Below, one piece after another: positions 25,560-33,175 of a DNA stretch of 34,952 bases. The position numbers and the translations under genes are program-made. Within the stretch, counting starts at the first letter, position 1; each line of letters starts with the position of its first letter. The DNA is from JACRAO01 sp964490895 (GTDB lineage Bacteria > Bdellovibrionota > UBA1018): positions 1 through 34,952 of the forward strand of contig CAZBEI010000115.1 in NCBI GenBank assembly GCA_964490895.1, read 5' to 3'. The notes under the pieces were generated by a model, which saw nothing but the letters and a program-made list of their open reading frames with translations, had not been told where the DNA came from and did not search any database.

Positions 25560-25607
25560 AACAACCAGTATGTTAAATAAAGTATAACTTACTGGTTGTT
25601 TTAGTGC
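25553..25607. terminator. Long perfect hairpin, likely bidirectional terminator
   Basis: GCACTAAAACAACCAGTA (25553-25570) is repeated perfectly in reverse at 25590-25607. A T/T mismatch and four more pairs (25572-25575 with 25585-25588) leave a 9-base loop. The stem is flanked by an A run and a T run within its outer part, as in a bidirectional terminator. The stop codon of the GT-C-like gene is inside the left arm. Confidence 0.55.
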
Positions 25608-25710
25608 CAATATTAATCTAGTAAGTTATTGGTTATTTAGCCTACTGGATAAAGCTTAGCTTTTAAAACAGAGACTTGTGGATATTCTGAAGTCCTGGGA
25701 AAATCTTTGC

Positions 25711-25855
25711 ATGAAGGCATGCGCAATCACTGGGGCGTCAATGGCTATGGTTCATATTGAGGATTGAGTGGTGGCAATCGAAAAGGCGATCGAATCCAAA
25801 CTTAGATTTCGGAAATACTGAAAAACTGGGTGTTCATTTTAGAAGTTTTTTATAA
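25711..25855 (+). pseudogene. Deleted second copy of the 22049-22879 epimerase
   Basis: Three pieces of the intact epimerase are joined. MKACAITGAS matches its residues 1-10. MAMVHIED matches 163-170; the next codon, Leu in the intact gene, is TGA here. After a frame change, NPNLDFGNTEKLGVHFRSFL matches 250-269, then TAA. Nucleotide identity over the last piece is very high, so the copy is related closely or recently. Everything between the pieces is deleted. Its last 22 bases are also the antisense of the final codons of the glycosyltransferase ending at 25834. Confidence 0.85.
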
Positions 25856-26931
25856 AACTCCACATGCTGCTTAGCAATCAATTCTGGTGTGTGCATTTCT
25901 GCATAAGTGAGTGCTTTTGTCCGGAGGCAATTTTTAGCTTCTGAGTGATTCAGAATACTTTCAATCTGGAAAGCACAGTCTTTAGGGTCTTCGGACTTAA
26001 AAAATGCAATAGCACCTGAGACCCGGGCATTGATTTCTACATTGATAGGCAAATCAGAAGTGAGAATAGCACAGCCTCGAGCTAACGCTTGGGCCAAGGA
26101 GCCTGATCCTGTGGTTTCGCGAAAGGGAGCTAATACTAAATCGGCGTTCTCATAGAAACGATCCATTTCGTTGCTGCTTGCATACCCATAAACGTAAATA
26201 CGGCCAGACAAGTTTAATTTTTTAATTTTACTTAAACAAAAATTTTTATAAAGAGCGTCTTTCTTACGTCTCACCCCACCCACGAGGGTGAGCTCAAAGG
26301 CTGGAGGTAAGTTACCGATGGCTTCGATTGCGATATCTTGGCCTTTTTCTGGTGTAAAAAAACCAAAAACAAGGATGTTTTTTTTGAGCGTGTTTTGAGT
26401 AGAAGTACTTTTTAGAGGCTGCTTAAAGACAAAGTGAGGAATCGCTTGGACTCTCTTTGTGCCAGAACTTTGAACCCATTGGACTTGTATTTCAGAGTGA
26501 ACAATCACTGCATCTAGGCGTCCCCAGGTTTGCTCAGACCAAAGGGTGTTTAATTTTTTTCCTAAAAACTGGTTTGCTAAAAATCGAAATGGAATCTCCA
26601 AGCCCCTTCCTTTGAGAGGGTAGAGGTAATTTGTAGGTAAAACGGTGTGTGCTGTAGCGACAAGTTTTGCGTGATTAAATTTTTTTTTCATGGATTTTAT
26701 GAGAGAGGGAAAAGAATAAAAAAAAGGGGTTTTCCCTCCATAAATTCCATATTCGTGCTGAAAGTGGATCAGATCAGGCGTGAAAGTGAGAGCGGACAAA
26801 GCATGGGGTGAAACAAACAAGCATTCTATTTTATCGCGCACGCAAATTTTTTCAATTTCTGGAAATAAAATCTTCGAGTAGTCCGAAATTCCACAAACTT
26901 TGTCTGTTGGAGCAACCCAAAGCAGTCTCAG
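25834..26931 (-). CDS. Glycosyltransferase family 4 (GT-B), probable CTG start
   Basis: A GT-B retaining glycosyltransferase. FGFFTPEKGQDIAIEAI lies in the middle, and the C-terminal donor-binding block ADLVLAPFRETTGSGSLAQALARG has the GT4 Glu/Gly pattern. HFQHEYGIYGG lies in the N-terminal domain. A conventional start exists only at a GTG at 26841, which would remove the first beta strand. The same frame continues upstream to a CTG at 26931 overlapping the transaldolase stop (CTGA). The extra 30 residues (LRLLWVAPTDKVCGISDYS...) align with the GT stub at 22876, so I take 26931 as the true start (365 residues, normal length). It is coupled to the transaldolase gene. Confidence 0.82.
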   Translation of the reverse strand: MRLLWVAPTDKVCGISDYSKILFPEIEKICVRDKIECLFVSPHALSALTFTPDLIHFQHEYGIYGGKTPFFYSFPSLIKSMKKKFNHAKLVATAHTVLPTNYLYPLKGRGLEIPFRFLANQFLGKKLNTLWSEQTWGRLDAVIVHSEIQVQWVQSSGTKRVQAIPHFVFKQPLKSTSTQNTLKKNILVFGFFTPEKGQDIAIEAIGNLPPAFELTLVGGVRRKKDALYKNFCLSKIKKLNLSGRIYVYGYASSNEMDRFYENADLVLAPFRETTGSGSLAQALARGCAILTSDLPINVEINARVSGAIAFFKSEDPKDCAFQIESILNHSEAKNCLRTKALTYAEMHTPELIAKQHVEFYKKLLK

Positions 26932-27647
26932 AGCTTAAACCCTGCTCTTTGTGCGTCATTGTAAAATATTTTTACAGTTTCCAGGGAGAAGAGTTCCAGA
27001 GATTTTTGATATAAATTCATTTTACTGATTACATCATCACTGGCTGTAATGATGTGACATCCACAAGCTTCGGCCTGATAGATGTTCAGAGTTTCGCGTG
27101 GGCTTGCCCAAAGAATTTTAGAACCCTTCTTGTCGCGAAAATCTAGAACTGCTTTTTGCATGAGTGGCATGGGATCCACTCCTGTGTCCGCAATTCGGCC
27201 GGCGAAAATAGAAACAATGACGTCGTCTTCGGGCGCTACCACCTCGGATAAAGCACGCCATTGTTCTTGAGTAAAAATCGCTGTGACATTTAATTTTAAT
27301 TTCTTATCCAAAAGTTTACGAATGAGTGAAAGACTAAACTCACCTTTTGTGTTGGTAATCGGGATCTTGACATTGACATTGTCGCCCCAGGCTCCAATGA
27401 TCAGGGCTTCGCGTTCCATTTCTTCGAAGGTGTCAGAAAAAACTTCGAACGAAATAGGAAGGTCTTTGATTTCCGCTAAAACAGATTTTGCAAAATGGGT
27501 GTAATCGGTGACTCCCGCTTTTGCGATGAGCGAAGGATTTGTTGTAAAACCTTTTACTAATCCAGAACGGTAATGTTTAAGCATGCCTTCGCGATTTGCC
27601 CCATCTGCATAAAGAGAAATCTTCAGGGTAGAAATAGAAGAAGCCAT
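26928..27647 (-). CDS. Transaldolase family protein
   Basis: A 239-residue TIM-barrel aldolase of the transaldolase/fructose-6-phosphate aldolase superfamily. It has LYADGAN with an early Asp (residue 15), the signature GFTTNPSL (33-40), ISFEVFSD, and the Schiff-base Lys94 in VNVKIPIT. Members move a three-carbon dihydroxyacetone unit between sugar phosphates. Coupling to a glycosyltransferase in a surface-sugar locus suggests a dedicated role in making a sugar precursor, perhaps sedoheptulose 7-phosphate together with the transketolase, rather than central metabolism. Divergent from the FAD oxidase; about 97 bases separate the starts. Confidence 0.9.
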   Translation of the reverse strand: MASSISTLKISLYADGANREGMLKHYRSGLVKGFTTNPSLIAKAGVTDYTHFAKSVLAEIKDLPISFEVFSDTFEEMEREALIIGAWGDNVNVKIPITNTKGEFSLSLIRKLLDKKLKLNVTAIFTQEQWRALSEVVAPEDDVIVSIFAGRIADTGVDPMPLMQKAVLDFRDKKGSKILWASPRETLNIYQAEACGCHIITASDDVISKMNLYQKSLELFSLETVKIFYNDAQRAGFKL

Positions 27648-27744
27648 AAGTCTATCTTTTCAAACATGTAGTGAAGGTCAAGTCAACTAAAATAGAGGGT
27701 AAAAAACTAATTTGCTGAATCAAAGCAACAGGATATATAGAATT

Positions 27745-29124
27745 ATGGAAGAATTAAGAGAAGCTTTATTAGAGAAGATTGCCCCTCATCTGATTTTTAT
27801 AGACGAAGACTCGCTAGAAAAATACGGGTCTGATGAAACAGAGGATTTATTTTTTAAGCCAGAGCTGGTTGTCAAACCTACTTCGACACAAGAAGTCGCC
27901 CATATTTTAAAAGTGGCAGATCGGTTTAATGTTCCTGTGACTCCCAGAGGAGCGGGTACCGGGCTTTCTGGTGGCGCACTCCCCGTTCAGGGGGGCATCG
28001 TTCTTTCGTTAGAAAAAATGAACAAAATTTTAGAAATTGACGAAAAAAACTTGATGGCTGTGGTTCAGCCTGGTGTGATCACCCAAGTTTTTCAAGATAA
28101 GGTGGAAGCCCTTGGGCTCTTTTATCCTCCAGATCCTGCTTCGCGTGGGAGCTGTTTCTTAGGCGGCAATGTCGCAGAGTGCTCAGGCGGTCCACGCGCT
28201 GTAAAATATGGAGTCACTAAAGATTATGTCCTTGGAGTAGAGGCTGTTTTGCCTTCAGGAGAAGTAATCCGGCACGGTGGAAAGCTTTTAAAAAATGTCA
28301 CAGGCTATAATCTTTCTCAGCTTTTGACAGGCTCTGAGGGGACTCTGGCAGTGATCACTGAAATCATCTTTAAACTTTTGCCTCTGCCGAGGGAGCGCCA
28401 AACACTCCTCGTCCCATTTGCGTCTATAGAGACAGCTGCACAGACGGTGTCCGCTATTTTTAGGGCTGGACTCATTCCCTCTGCTTGCGAATTTATGGAA
28501 AAAGATGCGATCCAAGCAGCCGAAAAACATTTGGGTGTAAAGCTTCCCTACGGGAATGCCGAAGCTTTGCTTCTCATCGAGGTAGATGGAAATCGAGTGG
28601 ATGTTTTAGAAGATGAGAGAGATCAGATTGGAGAGCTTGCACTCGCACAAGGGGCGACTGATGTGATTGTTGCTCAAGACTCCGAAAAGCAGAAAGAAAT
28701 TTGGCGCGTTCGTAGAGCCACCGGCGAAGCGGTCAAAAAACAAAGTATTTATAAAGAAGAAGACACGGTTGTGCCACGTTATGAATTGCCTAAGCTCGTT
28801 CGAGGGGTGAAAGAAATTGCAAAAAAATACAATTTAACCACTATTTGTTATGGACACGCCGGGGATGGAAACCTCCATGTCAATATTTTAAAAATGAGCA
28901 TGACTGATCGGGAGTGGAACGATGTACTACCAAACGCAGTGGAGGAAATTTTTAGACTCACGGTGAGCTTGGGAGGCACTCTCTCTGGGGAACATGGGAT
29001 CGGGTATTCTCAAAAAAGGTACATGCCCATTGCCTTTTCAGATATAGAGTTAGGGCTCATGCGCAAGCTTAAGGCAGCTTTTGATCCGAAGGGGCTTTTA
29101 AATCCAGAAAAGATATTTCCTTAG
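27745..29124 (+). CDS. FAD-linked oxidase, GlcD-like (glycolate/lactate oxidase subunit)
   Basis: About 459 residues. The FAD-binding PCMH-type domain has TPRGAGTGLSGGALPVQGG (about residues 65-85) and PDPASRGSCFLGGNVAECSGG. The C-terminal FAD-oxidase domain has CYGHAGDGNLHVNI and SGEHGIGYSQKRYM with its conserved His residues, and it ends LNPEKIFP as usual. It oxidises a 2-hydroxyacid such as glycolate or D-lactate. The partner genes glcE and glcF are not here. The start is the ATG at 27745 (MEELREAL); an upstream in-frame TTG at 27712 would add an atypical 11 residues. Its 3' end overlaps the convergent dehydrogenase gene by 56 bases. It does not obviously belong to the glycan locus. Confidence 0.92.
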   Translation: MEELREALLEKIAPHLIFIDEDSLEKYGSDETEDLFFKPELVVKPTSTQEVAHILKVADRFNVPVTPRGAGTGLSGGALPVQGGIVLSLEKMNKILEIDEKNLMAVVQPGVITQVFQDKVEALGLFYPPDPASRGSCFLGGNVAECSGGPRAVKYGVTKDYVLGVEAVLPSGEVIRHGGKLLKNVTGYNLSQLLTGSEGTLAVITEIIFKLLPLPRERQTLLVPFASIETAAQTVSAIFRAGLIPSACEFMEKDAIQAAEKHLGVKLPYGNAEALLLIEVDGNRVDVLEDERDQIGELALAQGATDVIVAQDSEKQKEIWRVRRATGEAVKKQSIYKEEDTVVPRYELPKLVRGVKEIAKKYNLTTICYGHAGDGNLHVNILKMSMTDREWNDVLPNAVEEIFRLTVSLGGTLSGEHGIGYSQKRYMPIAFSDIELGLMRKLKAAFDPKGLLNPEKIFP

Positions 29125-30034
29125 CGCTTTCTAAGCCATCCATTGCGGCTCGTCCCATTGCTAAAATCGCCTCACTTGCTGATCCACCGATGTGAGGAGT
29201 CACAAAGAGATTTGGAATTTCTAGTAATTCGCGGTCCAAAATAGGTTCTTCACAAAAAACATCAAGGGCTGCAGCAGAAAGATGCCCTGATCTCAAAGCC
29301 TCTTTGAGGGCTGATTCATTAACAATGCCTCCACGTGATGTATTTATTAAAAAAGAACCTCTCTGCATTAAGTGAATTTCTTTCTGTCCAATCAAATTTA
29401 GAGTTGTCGAATTCAGGGGCACATGGAGAGTCACTAGATCTGAATTTTCGAGCAAATTCTTTAGCGGTACTTGAGTTGCTCCTGCTTTTAAGCATTCTTC
29501 AGAAAGATTTAAGATATCATTAACTAAAATCTTGCAATCTAGTACACGAAGAACATTGGCTAGGTCACGGCCAATATTGCCGAATCCAATAATACCAATT
29601 ATTTTTCTACTTAGAATATTTCCGGTCCATTGTTTCCACTCTCCTTGATGTGTACTTTGATTGGCTTCTGATATTCGTCTCAAAATTATAATTGCACTAG
29701 CTAATACAAGCTCTGTTACAGATCTGCGATTTACGCCAGGAGTCCAACCTAAGTGGATCTGACTATCTTTCATAGCCTGCAAATCAAGTCCGTCCAATCC
29801 AACCCCATACTTTGCGATCACTTTGAGTTCTGGTAGCTTATCAAGAATTTCTTTAGTGATTTTTTCTAGTCCAATAATAGCTCGTGAGTAGTTGGATAAA
29901 AACTCAACTAACTCATTTCCCTCTAAAGTACGTCCAGTGTCATTAAAGCGTGCTAGTGGATATCTTTGCAATAACTCAGAACGAAGCAGTTCATGTTTAG
30001 AAAATGAACGTGAAGCTACAGCAACTTTAGGCAT
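29069..30034 (-). CDS. D-isomer-specific 2-hydroxyacid dehydrogenase (phosphoglycerate dehydrogenase-like)
   Basis: A 321-residue NAD-dependent enzyme. It has a dinucleotide-binding GFGNIG (150-155), NTSRGGIVNE with catalytic Arg234, the catalytic Glu in CEEP (about 263), and His281 in TPHIGG. It interconverts a 2-hydroxyacid and a 2-ketoacid. The C-terminal ACT domain of some PGDHs is absent. Its place as last gene of the unusual-sugar operon suggests a sugar-acid substrate, not serine synthesis, though this is inference. The start is the ATG at 30034 with GGAGG upstream, four bases after the cyclase stop; a longer frame would run through that gene. The 3' end overlaps the convergent FAD oxidase by 56 bases. 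Confidence 0.9.
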   Translation of the reverse strand: MPKVAVASRSFSKHELLRSELLQRYPLARFNDTGRTLEGNELVEFLSNYSRAIIGLEKITKEILDKLPELKVIAKYGVGLDGLDLQAMKDSQIHLGWTPGVNRRSVTELVLASAIIILRRISEANQSTHQGEWKQWTGNILSRKIIGIIGFGNIGRDLANVLRVLDCKILVNDILNLSEECLKAGATQVPLKNLLENSDLVTLHVPLNSTTLNLIGQKEIHLMQRGSFLINTSRGGIVNESALKEALRSGHLSAAALDVFCEEPILDRELLEIPNLFVTPHIGGSASEAILAMGRAAMDGLESAKEISFLDLKAPSDQKLP

Positions 30035-30038
30035 CTTT

Positions 30039-30710
30039 TTAAGATCCTCCTCTATCTGCAAAAATAGTAGCGGGCGAGCCATCAGCCCCACCTACTCGGA
30101 TTGGCGAAACAATTACTTTATTAGGCGAACATTTTAGGCCCGCCAATGCCATATCTTCTATCACTACCAGTGGATGACCTGCAAGGTTTGGATCTAATAA
30201 AGCAAGGTGTGCATTTCGTCCAGTTGGGCGATTCTGCCATGAAGTAACCGAAATAAAATCAAATCCAATAGCTCGTACCTGAGGTCGGTGAGCTCTTAAC
30301 CAAGAGCCAAGCTCGGGTGATAATCCAGGACCTTTTTCCCAGTATTCACACTGTGACCGCAATGTTTCAAACCCTGTTCTCAGGAGCAGTAGATCCGAAA
30401 CCTGTGGAATGGACTCTATCCAAAAACCAGGCTCGATTAGCTCAGACGGATGTGCTTGATAATCTATTAAGTATGGATTTTTGAAAATCCAAAAATCAGC
30501 CGGATAGCTTTCTACGGTCTCTCCTTGGTTAGAAAAATGAAACGGGACATCAATATGAGTGCCAATATGATTTGAAAGGGTCCATTTAGAACTATGAACT
30601 GAACACTCCTGGGTAATCGATTTAATCTGTTCTACTGCAAATCCCGCAACCCCCCCATAGCCTGGAGTATCTGCAGTTAAAACATGAGAGAGAAAAATAA
30701 ACTTTGCCAT
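30039..30710 (-). CDS. Metal-dependent cyclase family hydrolase (kynurenine formamidase-like)
   Basis: A 223-residue protein of the cyclase family (PF04199-type). The metal-binding motif H48-x-G-T-H52-x-D-x-P-x-H58 (HIGTHIDVPFH) is intact, and DLLLLRTGFE, AIGFDFISV and PLVVIEDMAL follow the family pattern. Members hydrolyse amides or lactones; the best-known act on N-formylkynurenine. In this operon a sugar lactone or amide is a more likely substrate, but that is a guess. It lies between the dehydroquinate-synthase-like gene (16 bases) and the hydroxyacid dehydrogenase (four bases). Confidence 0.86.
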   Translation of the reverse strand: MAKFIFLSHVLTADTPGYGGVAGFAVEQIKSITQECSVHSSKWTLSNHIGTHIDVPFHFSNQGETVESYPADFWIFKNPYLIDYQAHPSELIEPGFWIESIPQVSDLLLLRTGFETLRSQCEYWEKGPGLSPELGSWLRAHRPQVRAIGFDFISVTSWQNRPTGRNAHLALLDPNLAGHPLVVIEDMALAGLKCSPNKVIVSPIRVGGADGSPATIFADRGGS

Positions 30711-30726
30711 CTTTTTACAGTGCCAT

Positions 30727-31809
30727 TTACATTACCATGATACTTGCAAAATATTCTTCGCAAAACCGAATAAATTGAGCATCCTTGAAATAAAAATCAC
30801 GAAATGGGATTCCATCTTGATCAGGAAGAATGAGTCCTAATTTATCATGAGAATTTTTCTTGTCTTTCGAAATACTCGTTAAAAATAAATCAAAAGGTAT
30901 TGGAAACCCATCAAAATCGGCATAATTTTTACGAAGTACAGGCCGCATCCTGTCGACATTTTTTTGAGATGTTATTCCTAGTCTCATGCTTATATCATTG
31001 GCCATATCCATCCCTAAAGTAACAGCAATCCCATGAGGTATGGCAAACTGAGTTGCCGTTTCGATTGCATGACCAAAACTATGTCCGTAGTTTAGAACAT
31101 TTCTAATTCCACAGTCAAACTCGTCTTTTTCAATGAATTTTTTTTTAATTTTGAGGGAACCGTAAATAGAGCGTAATAAGCACGAAGTTTCCATGAAAAG
31201 ACGGTCATAGTCTGCAGCAATCTGATCGAAAGAATGAGGACCATCAACAATGTGAATCTTAAGCATCTCTCCCACACCAGAGCGAAGTTCTGTAAGAGTG
31301 AGTGTTTTTAAAACTAAAGGATCAATCAAAATTTGCTTGGGAGGTGTAAAGGTTCCTAATAAATTTTTTAATGCTCCCACATTGATCGAGCTTTTAGAGC
31401 CAATACAGGAGTCCGCTTGAGCCAAAAGAGTGGTCGGATAAAAAATCCAATCTAAACCACGAAAGAGTGTAGCAGCTAGGAAACAAGTGATGTCTTGAAT
31501 GATTCCACCACCCACAGCAACAAGTGTATCACCGCGTCTAATCCCAAGAGAAGCAAGCTGCTCAATATAAGAGGTAAACTGGCTAAGACTTTTATTCTCT
31601 TCGGTTGCTTCGATTTGTAAACAGCATTTGGAATTTAAAACTCTTTTGAGTTGATCTGCATAAAGTTCTGCGACTTTCGAGTCAATAATGAAAACCTTCT
31701 TAGCCAAATCAAAAGTCGAAAACTCTGAAAATATCCCTTCTCTAAACTGAACGGTATAACTTCCGCGGTAAGATTGGATTTCTAGTGGAGAGAGCTTGTG
31801 AGTGTTCAT
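30727..31809 (-). CDS. 3-Dehydroquinate synthase-like sugar phosphate cyclase
   Basis: A 360-residue member of the AroB/sugar phosphate cyclase superfamily. It has VGGGIIQDI (99-107) for NAD, PTTLLAQADSCIGSKSSIN (125-143), KNLLGTF, and zinc ligands Glu181 (GEMLK), His243 and His259. The spacing of the two His equals that in known dehydroquinate synthases. Deviations from a housekeeping AroB (IIQD for VVGD, DSCIGSKSS for DSSVGGKTG) and the operon context suggest a paralogue acting on another phosphorylated ketose, such as a C7 or C8 sugar. The start is the ATG at 31809, five bases after the cytidylyltransferase stop; an upstream in-frame TTG is less likely. Confidence 0.85.
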   Translation of the reverse strand: MNTHKLSPLEIQSYRGSYTVQFREGIFSEFSTFDLAKKVFIIDSKVAELYADQLKRVLNSKCCLQIEATEENKSLSQFTSYIEQLASLGIRRGDTLVAVGGGIIQDITCFLAATLFRGLDWIFYPTTLLAQADSCIGSKSSINVGALKNLLGTFTPPKQILIDPLVLKTLTLTELRSGVGEMLKIHIVDGPHSFDQIAADYDRLFMETSCLLRSIYGSLKIKKKFIEKDEFDCGIRNVLNYGHSFGHAIETATQFAIPHGIAVTLGMDMANDISMRLGITSQKNVDRMRPVLRKNYADFDGFPIPFDLFLTSISKDKKNSHDKLGLILPDQDGIPFRDFYFKDAQFIRFCEEYFASIMVM

Positions 31810-31814
31810 TGCGA

Positions 31815-32579
31815 TTAATAAGTACCCCAAAGTGGGTCACTTTGCATTGCGTTTTCAACTTTAGCAATGTCAGCAGGGCTATCTACTGAAAAGGAGGGTT
31901 CAAAAGGATACGGTGCAATGCTTTGTCTTAAGCCATTGTCACACAATCGATTGCTATCGCAGGATTCGGCCAATTCGAGAGGAGACTCAGGCATTGAAGT
32001 AAAAAGTTTCAAAAATTCCCACCTAAATGCGAAAATTCCATAGATCCTTCGCGCACCCAGTTCAGGAGAAAACTGTTTACAATAAGGTATTGGATTCCGA
32101 GACGTATAGAGGACATTGCCTTTTATATCATGAATGATTTTGATGACATCGGTGTTATAAAACTGATCTTCATGAATAATATGCATCGCAAGTACTGTAC
32201 CTCTCACTTCAGAATCTTCGCGTAAAGGTTTGATTGCCGCATCAATCATTTCTGGCCTGAGGAGCGGTTCGTCACCTTGTACGCAAACTACGAGATCCTT
32301 TGGCATCAGTGCATGTCCACATTTTTCGGCAGCTTCTGCCACGCGGTCCAAACATCGAGTATGATGGTTTGATGTCATGATGACGGGCCATTTTTTTGAT
32401 AGCCCAAAATCTTCTATTTCACGATCACAAGTCGCAAGTAGTAAATGGTCCCAGTTTTTAAATTGAGAAGCTCTGCACCACACGTGTTCAATCATAGGTC
32501 GGCCTAAGATCGGATAGAGTGGCTTACCAGGAAACCTACTTGCAGCCATACGTGCAGGAACAATTCCAATGATTTTCAT
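31815..32579 (-). CDS. KdsB-like cytidylyltransferase (divergent CMP-sugar synthetase)
   Basis: A 254-residue GT-A-fold nucleotidyltransferase related to CMP-Kdo synthetase. It has IVPARMAASRFPGKPL (6-21), VQGDEPLL (100-107), and FYNTDVIKIIHD. It differs from typical KdsB where the family has a His-x-Ser-Gly-Thr-Asp/Glu-Arg motif: here the stretch is HHTRCLDR (72-79). It also has a Cys-containing C-terminal half (ESCDSNRLCDNGLRQ). It probably forms a CMP-linked acidic sugar, which may not be Kdo. The ATG at 32579 overlaps the SIS stop (ATGA), so the seven-codon longer frame is not used. Confidence 0.84.
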   Translation of the reverse strand: MKIIGIVPARMAASRFPGKPLYPILGRPMIEHVWCRASQFKNWDHLLLATCDREIEDFGLSKKWPVIMTSNHHTRCLDRVAEAAEKCGHALMPKDLVVCVQGDEPLLRPEMIDAAIKPLREDSEVRGTVLAMHIIHEDQFYNTDVIKIIHDIKGNVLYTSRNPIPYCKQFSPELGARRIYGIFAFRWEFLKLFTSMPESPLELAESCDSNRLCDNGLRQSIAPYPFEPSFSVDSPADIAKVENAMQSDPLWGTY

Positions 32580-33175
32580 GCTTGATTTCCGTTTGTACAA
32601 ATCTCTTTGAGATAAGCATGAACTAAGTGATCTAAGATCATGTGGATATCTTCGACCGGCCCATACTCTCCCTTGTTTGTGGGGACATGAATTGTTTTCT
32701 TAGCTATTTGTTTGAGCTTTCCGCCATCAAAACCGGTGAGCCCCACAGTCAATAGATCATGATTATTGGCATATTCGACAGCTTTAATGATGTTGGGAGA
32801 GTTTCCCGAAGCTGAAAGTGCTACTAAAACGTCACCTTTCTTCATTTGTACTTGGAGCTGAAGAGTAAAAATATCCTCGTATCCATAATCATTTGCGATT
32901 GCAGTGAGGACAGCACTATTATCGTTTAAACAAACAGCCCGAAAAGGTTTGTCCCAGGACCGTGTTCCAATCGAAAGATCATTTACAAAGTGACTTGCTG
33001 TGGCTGCACTGCCACCGTTACCAATAAAAAATAAAGTTGAGCCTCGTTCCCTGCACTCCAATAAAACCTCAATAAACTGTTCTATCTCACGGAGGTCTAC
33101 CCGGCCCATTATTTCATTTAAATAATTAAAATATTTTTTTGCAAAATTTCTAGAATCAGCCCTAAGATGACTCAT
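32576..33175 (-). CDS. SIS-domain phosphosugar isomerase (GmhA/KdsD-like)
   Basis: A 199-residue single SIS domain. GNGGSAATASHF (52-63) and LSASGNSPNIIKAVE bind the sugar phosphate, and GPVEDIHMILDHLV near the C-terminus matches the GmhA zinc/catalytic helix. The His/Glu pair of true GmhA after GNGGS is not conserved (SHFVNDL), so the substrate may not be sedoheptulose 7-phosphate. It likely isomerises a ketose/aldose phosphate feeding this pathway. Overlaps both neighbours by four bases. Confidence 0.86.
   Translation of the reverse strand: MSHLRADSRNFAKKYFNYLNEIMGRVDLREIEQFIEVLLECRERGSTLFFIGNGGSAATASHFVNDLSIGTRSWDKPFRAVCLNDNSAVLTAIANDYGYEDIFTLQLQVQMKKGDVLVALSASGNSPNIIKAVEYANNHDLLTVGLTGFDGGKLKQIAKKTIHVPTNKGEYGPVEDIHMILDHLVHAYLKEICTNGNQA

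Noticed and set aside
25607..25710. Possible further gene relic before the pseudo-epimerase
   Set aside because: Translating it in all frames by eye gave no recognisable motif; only short CCAGTAAGTT-like repeats were noted, too weak to report.
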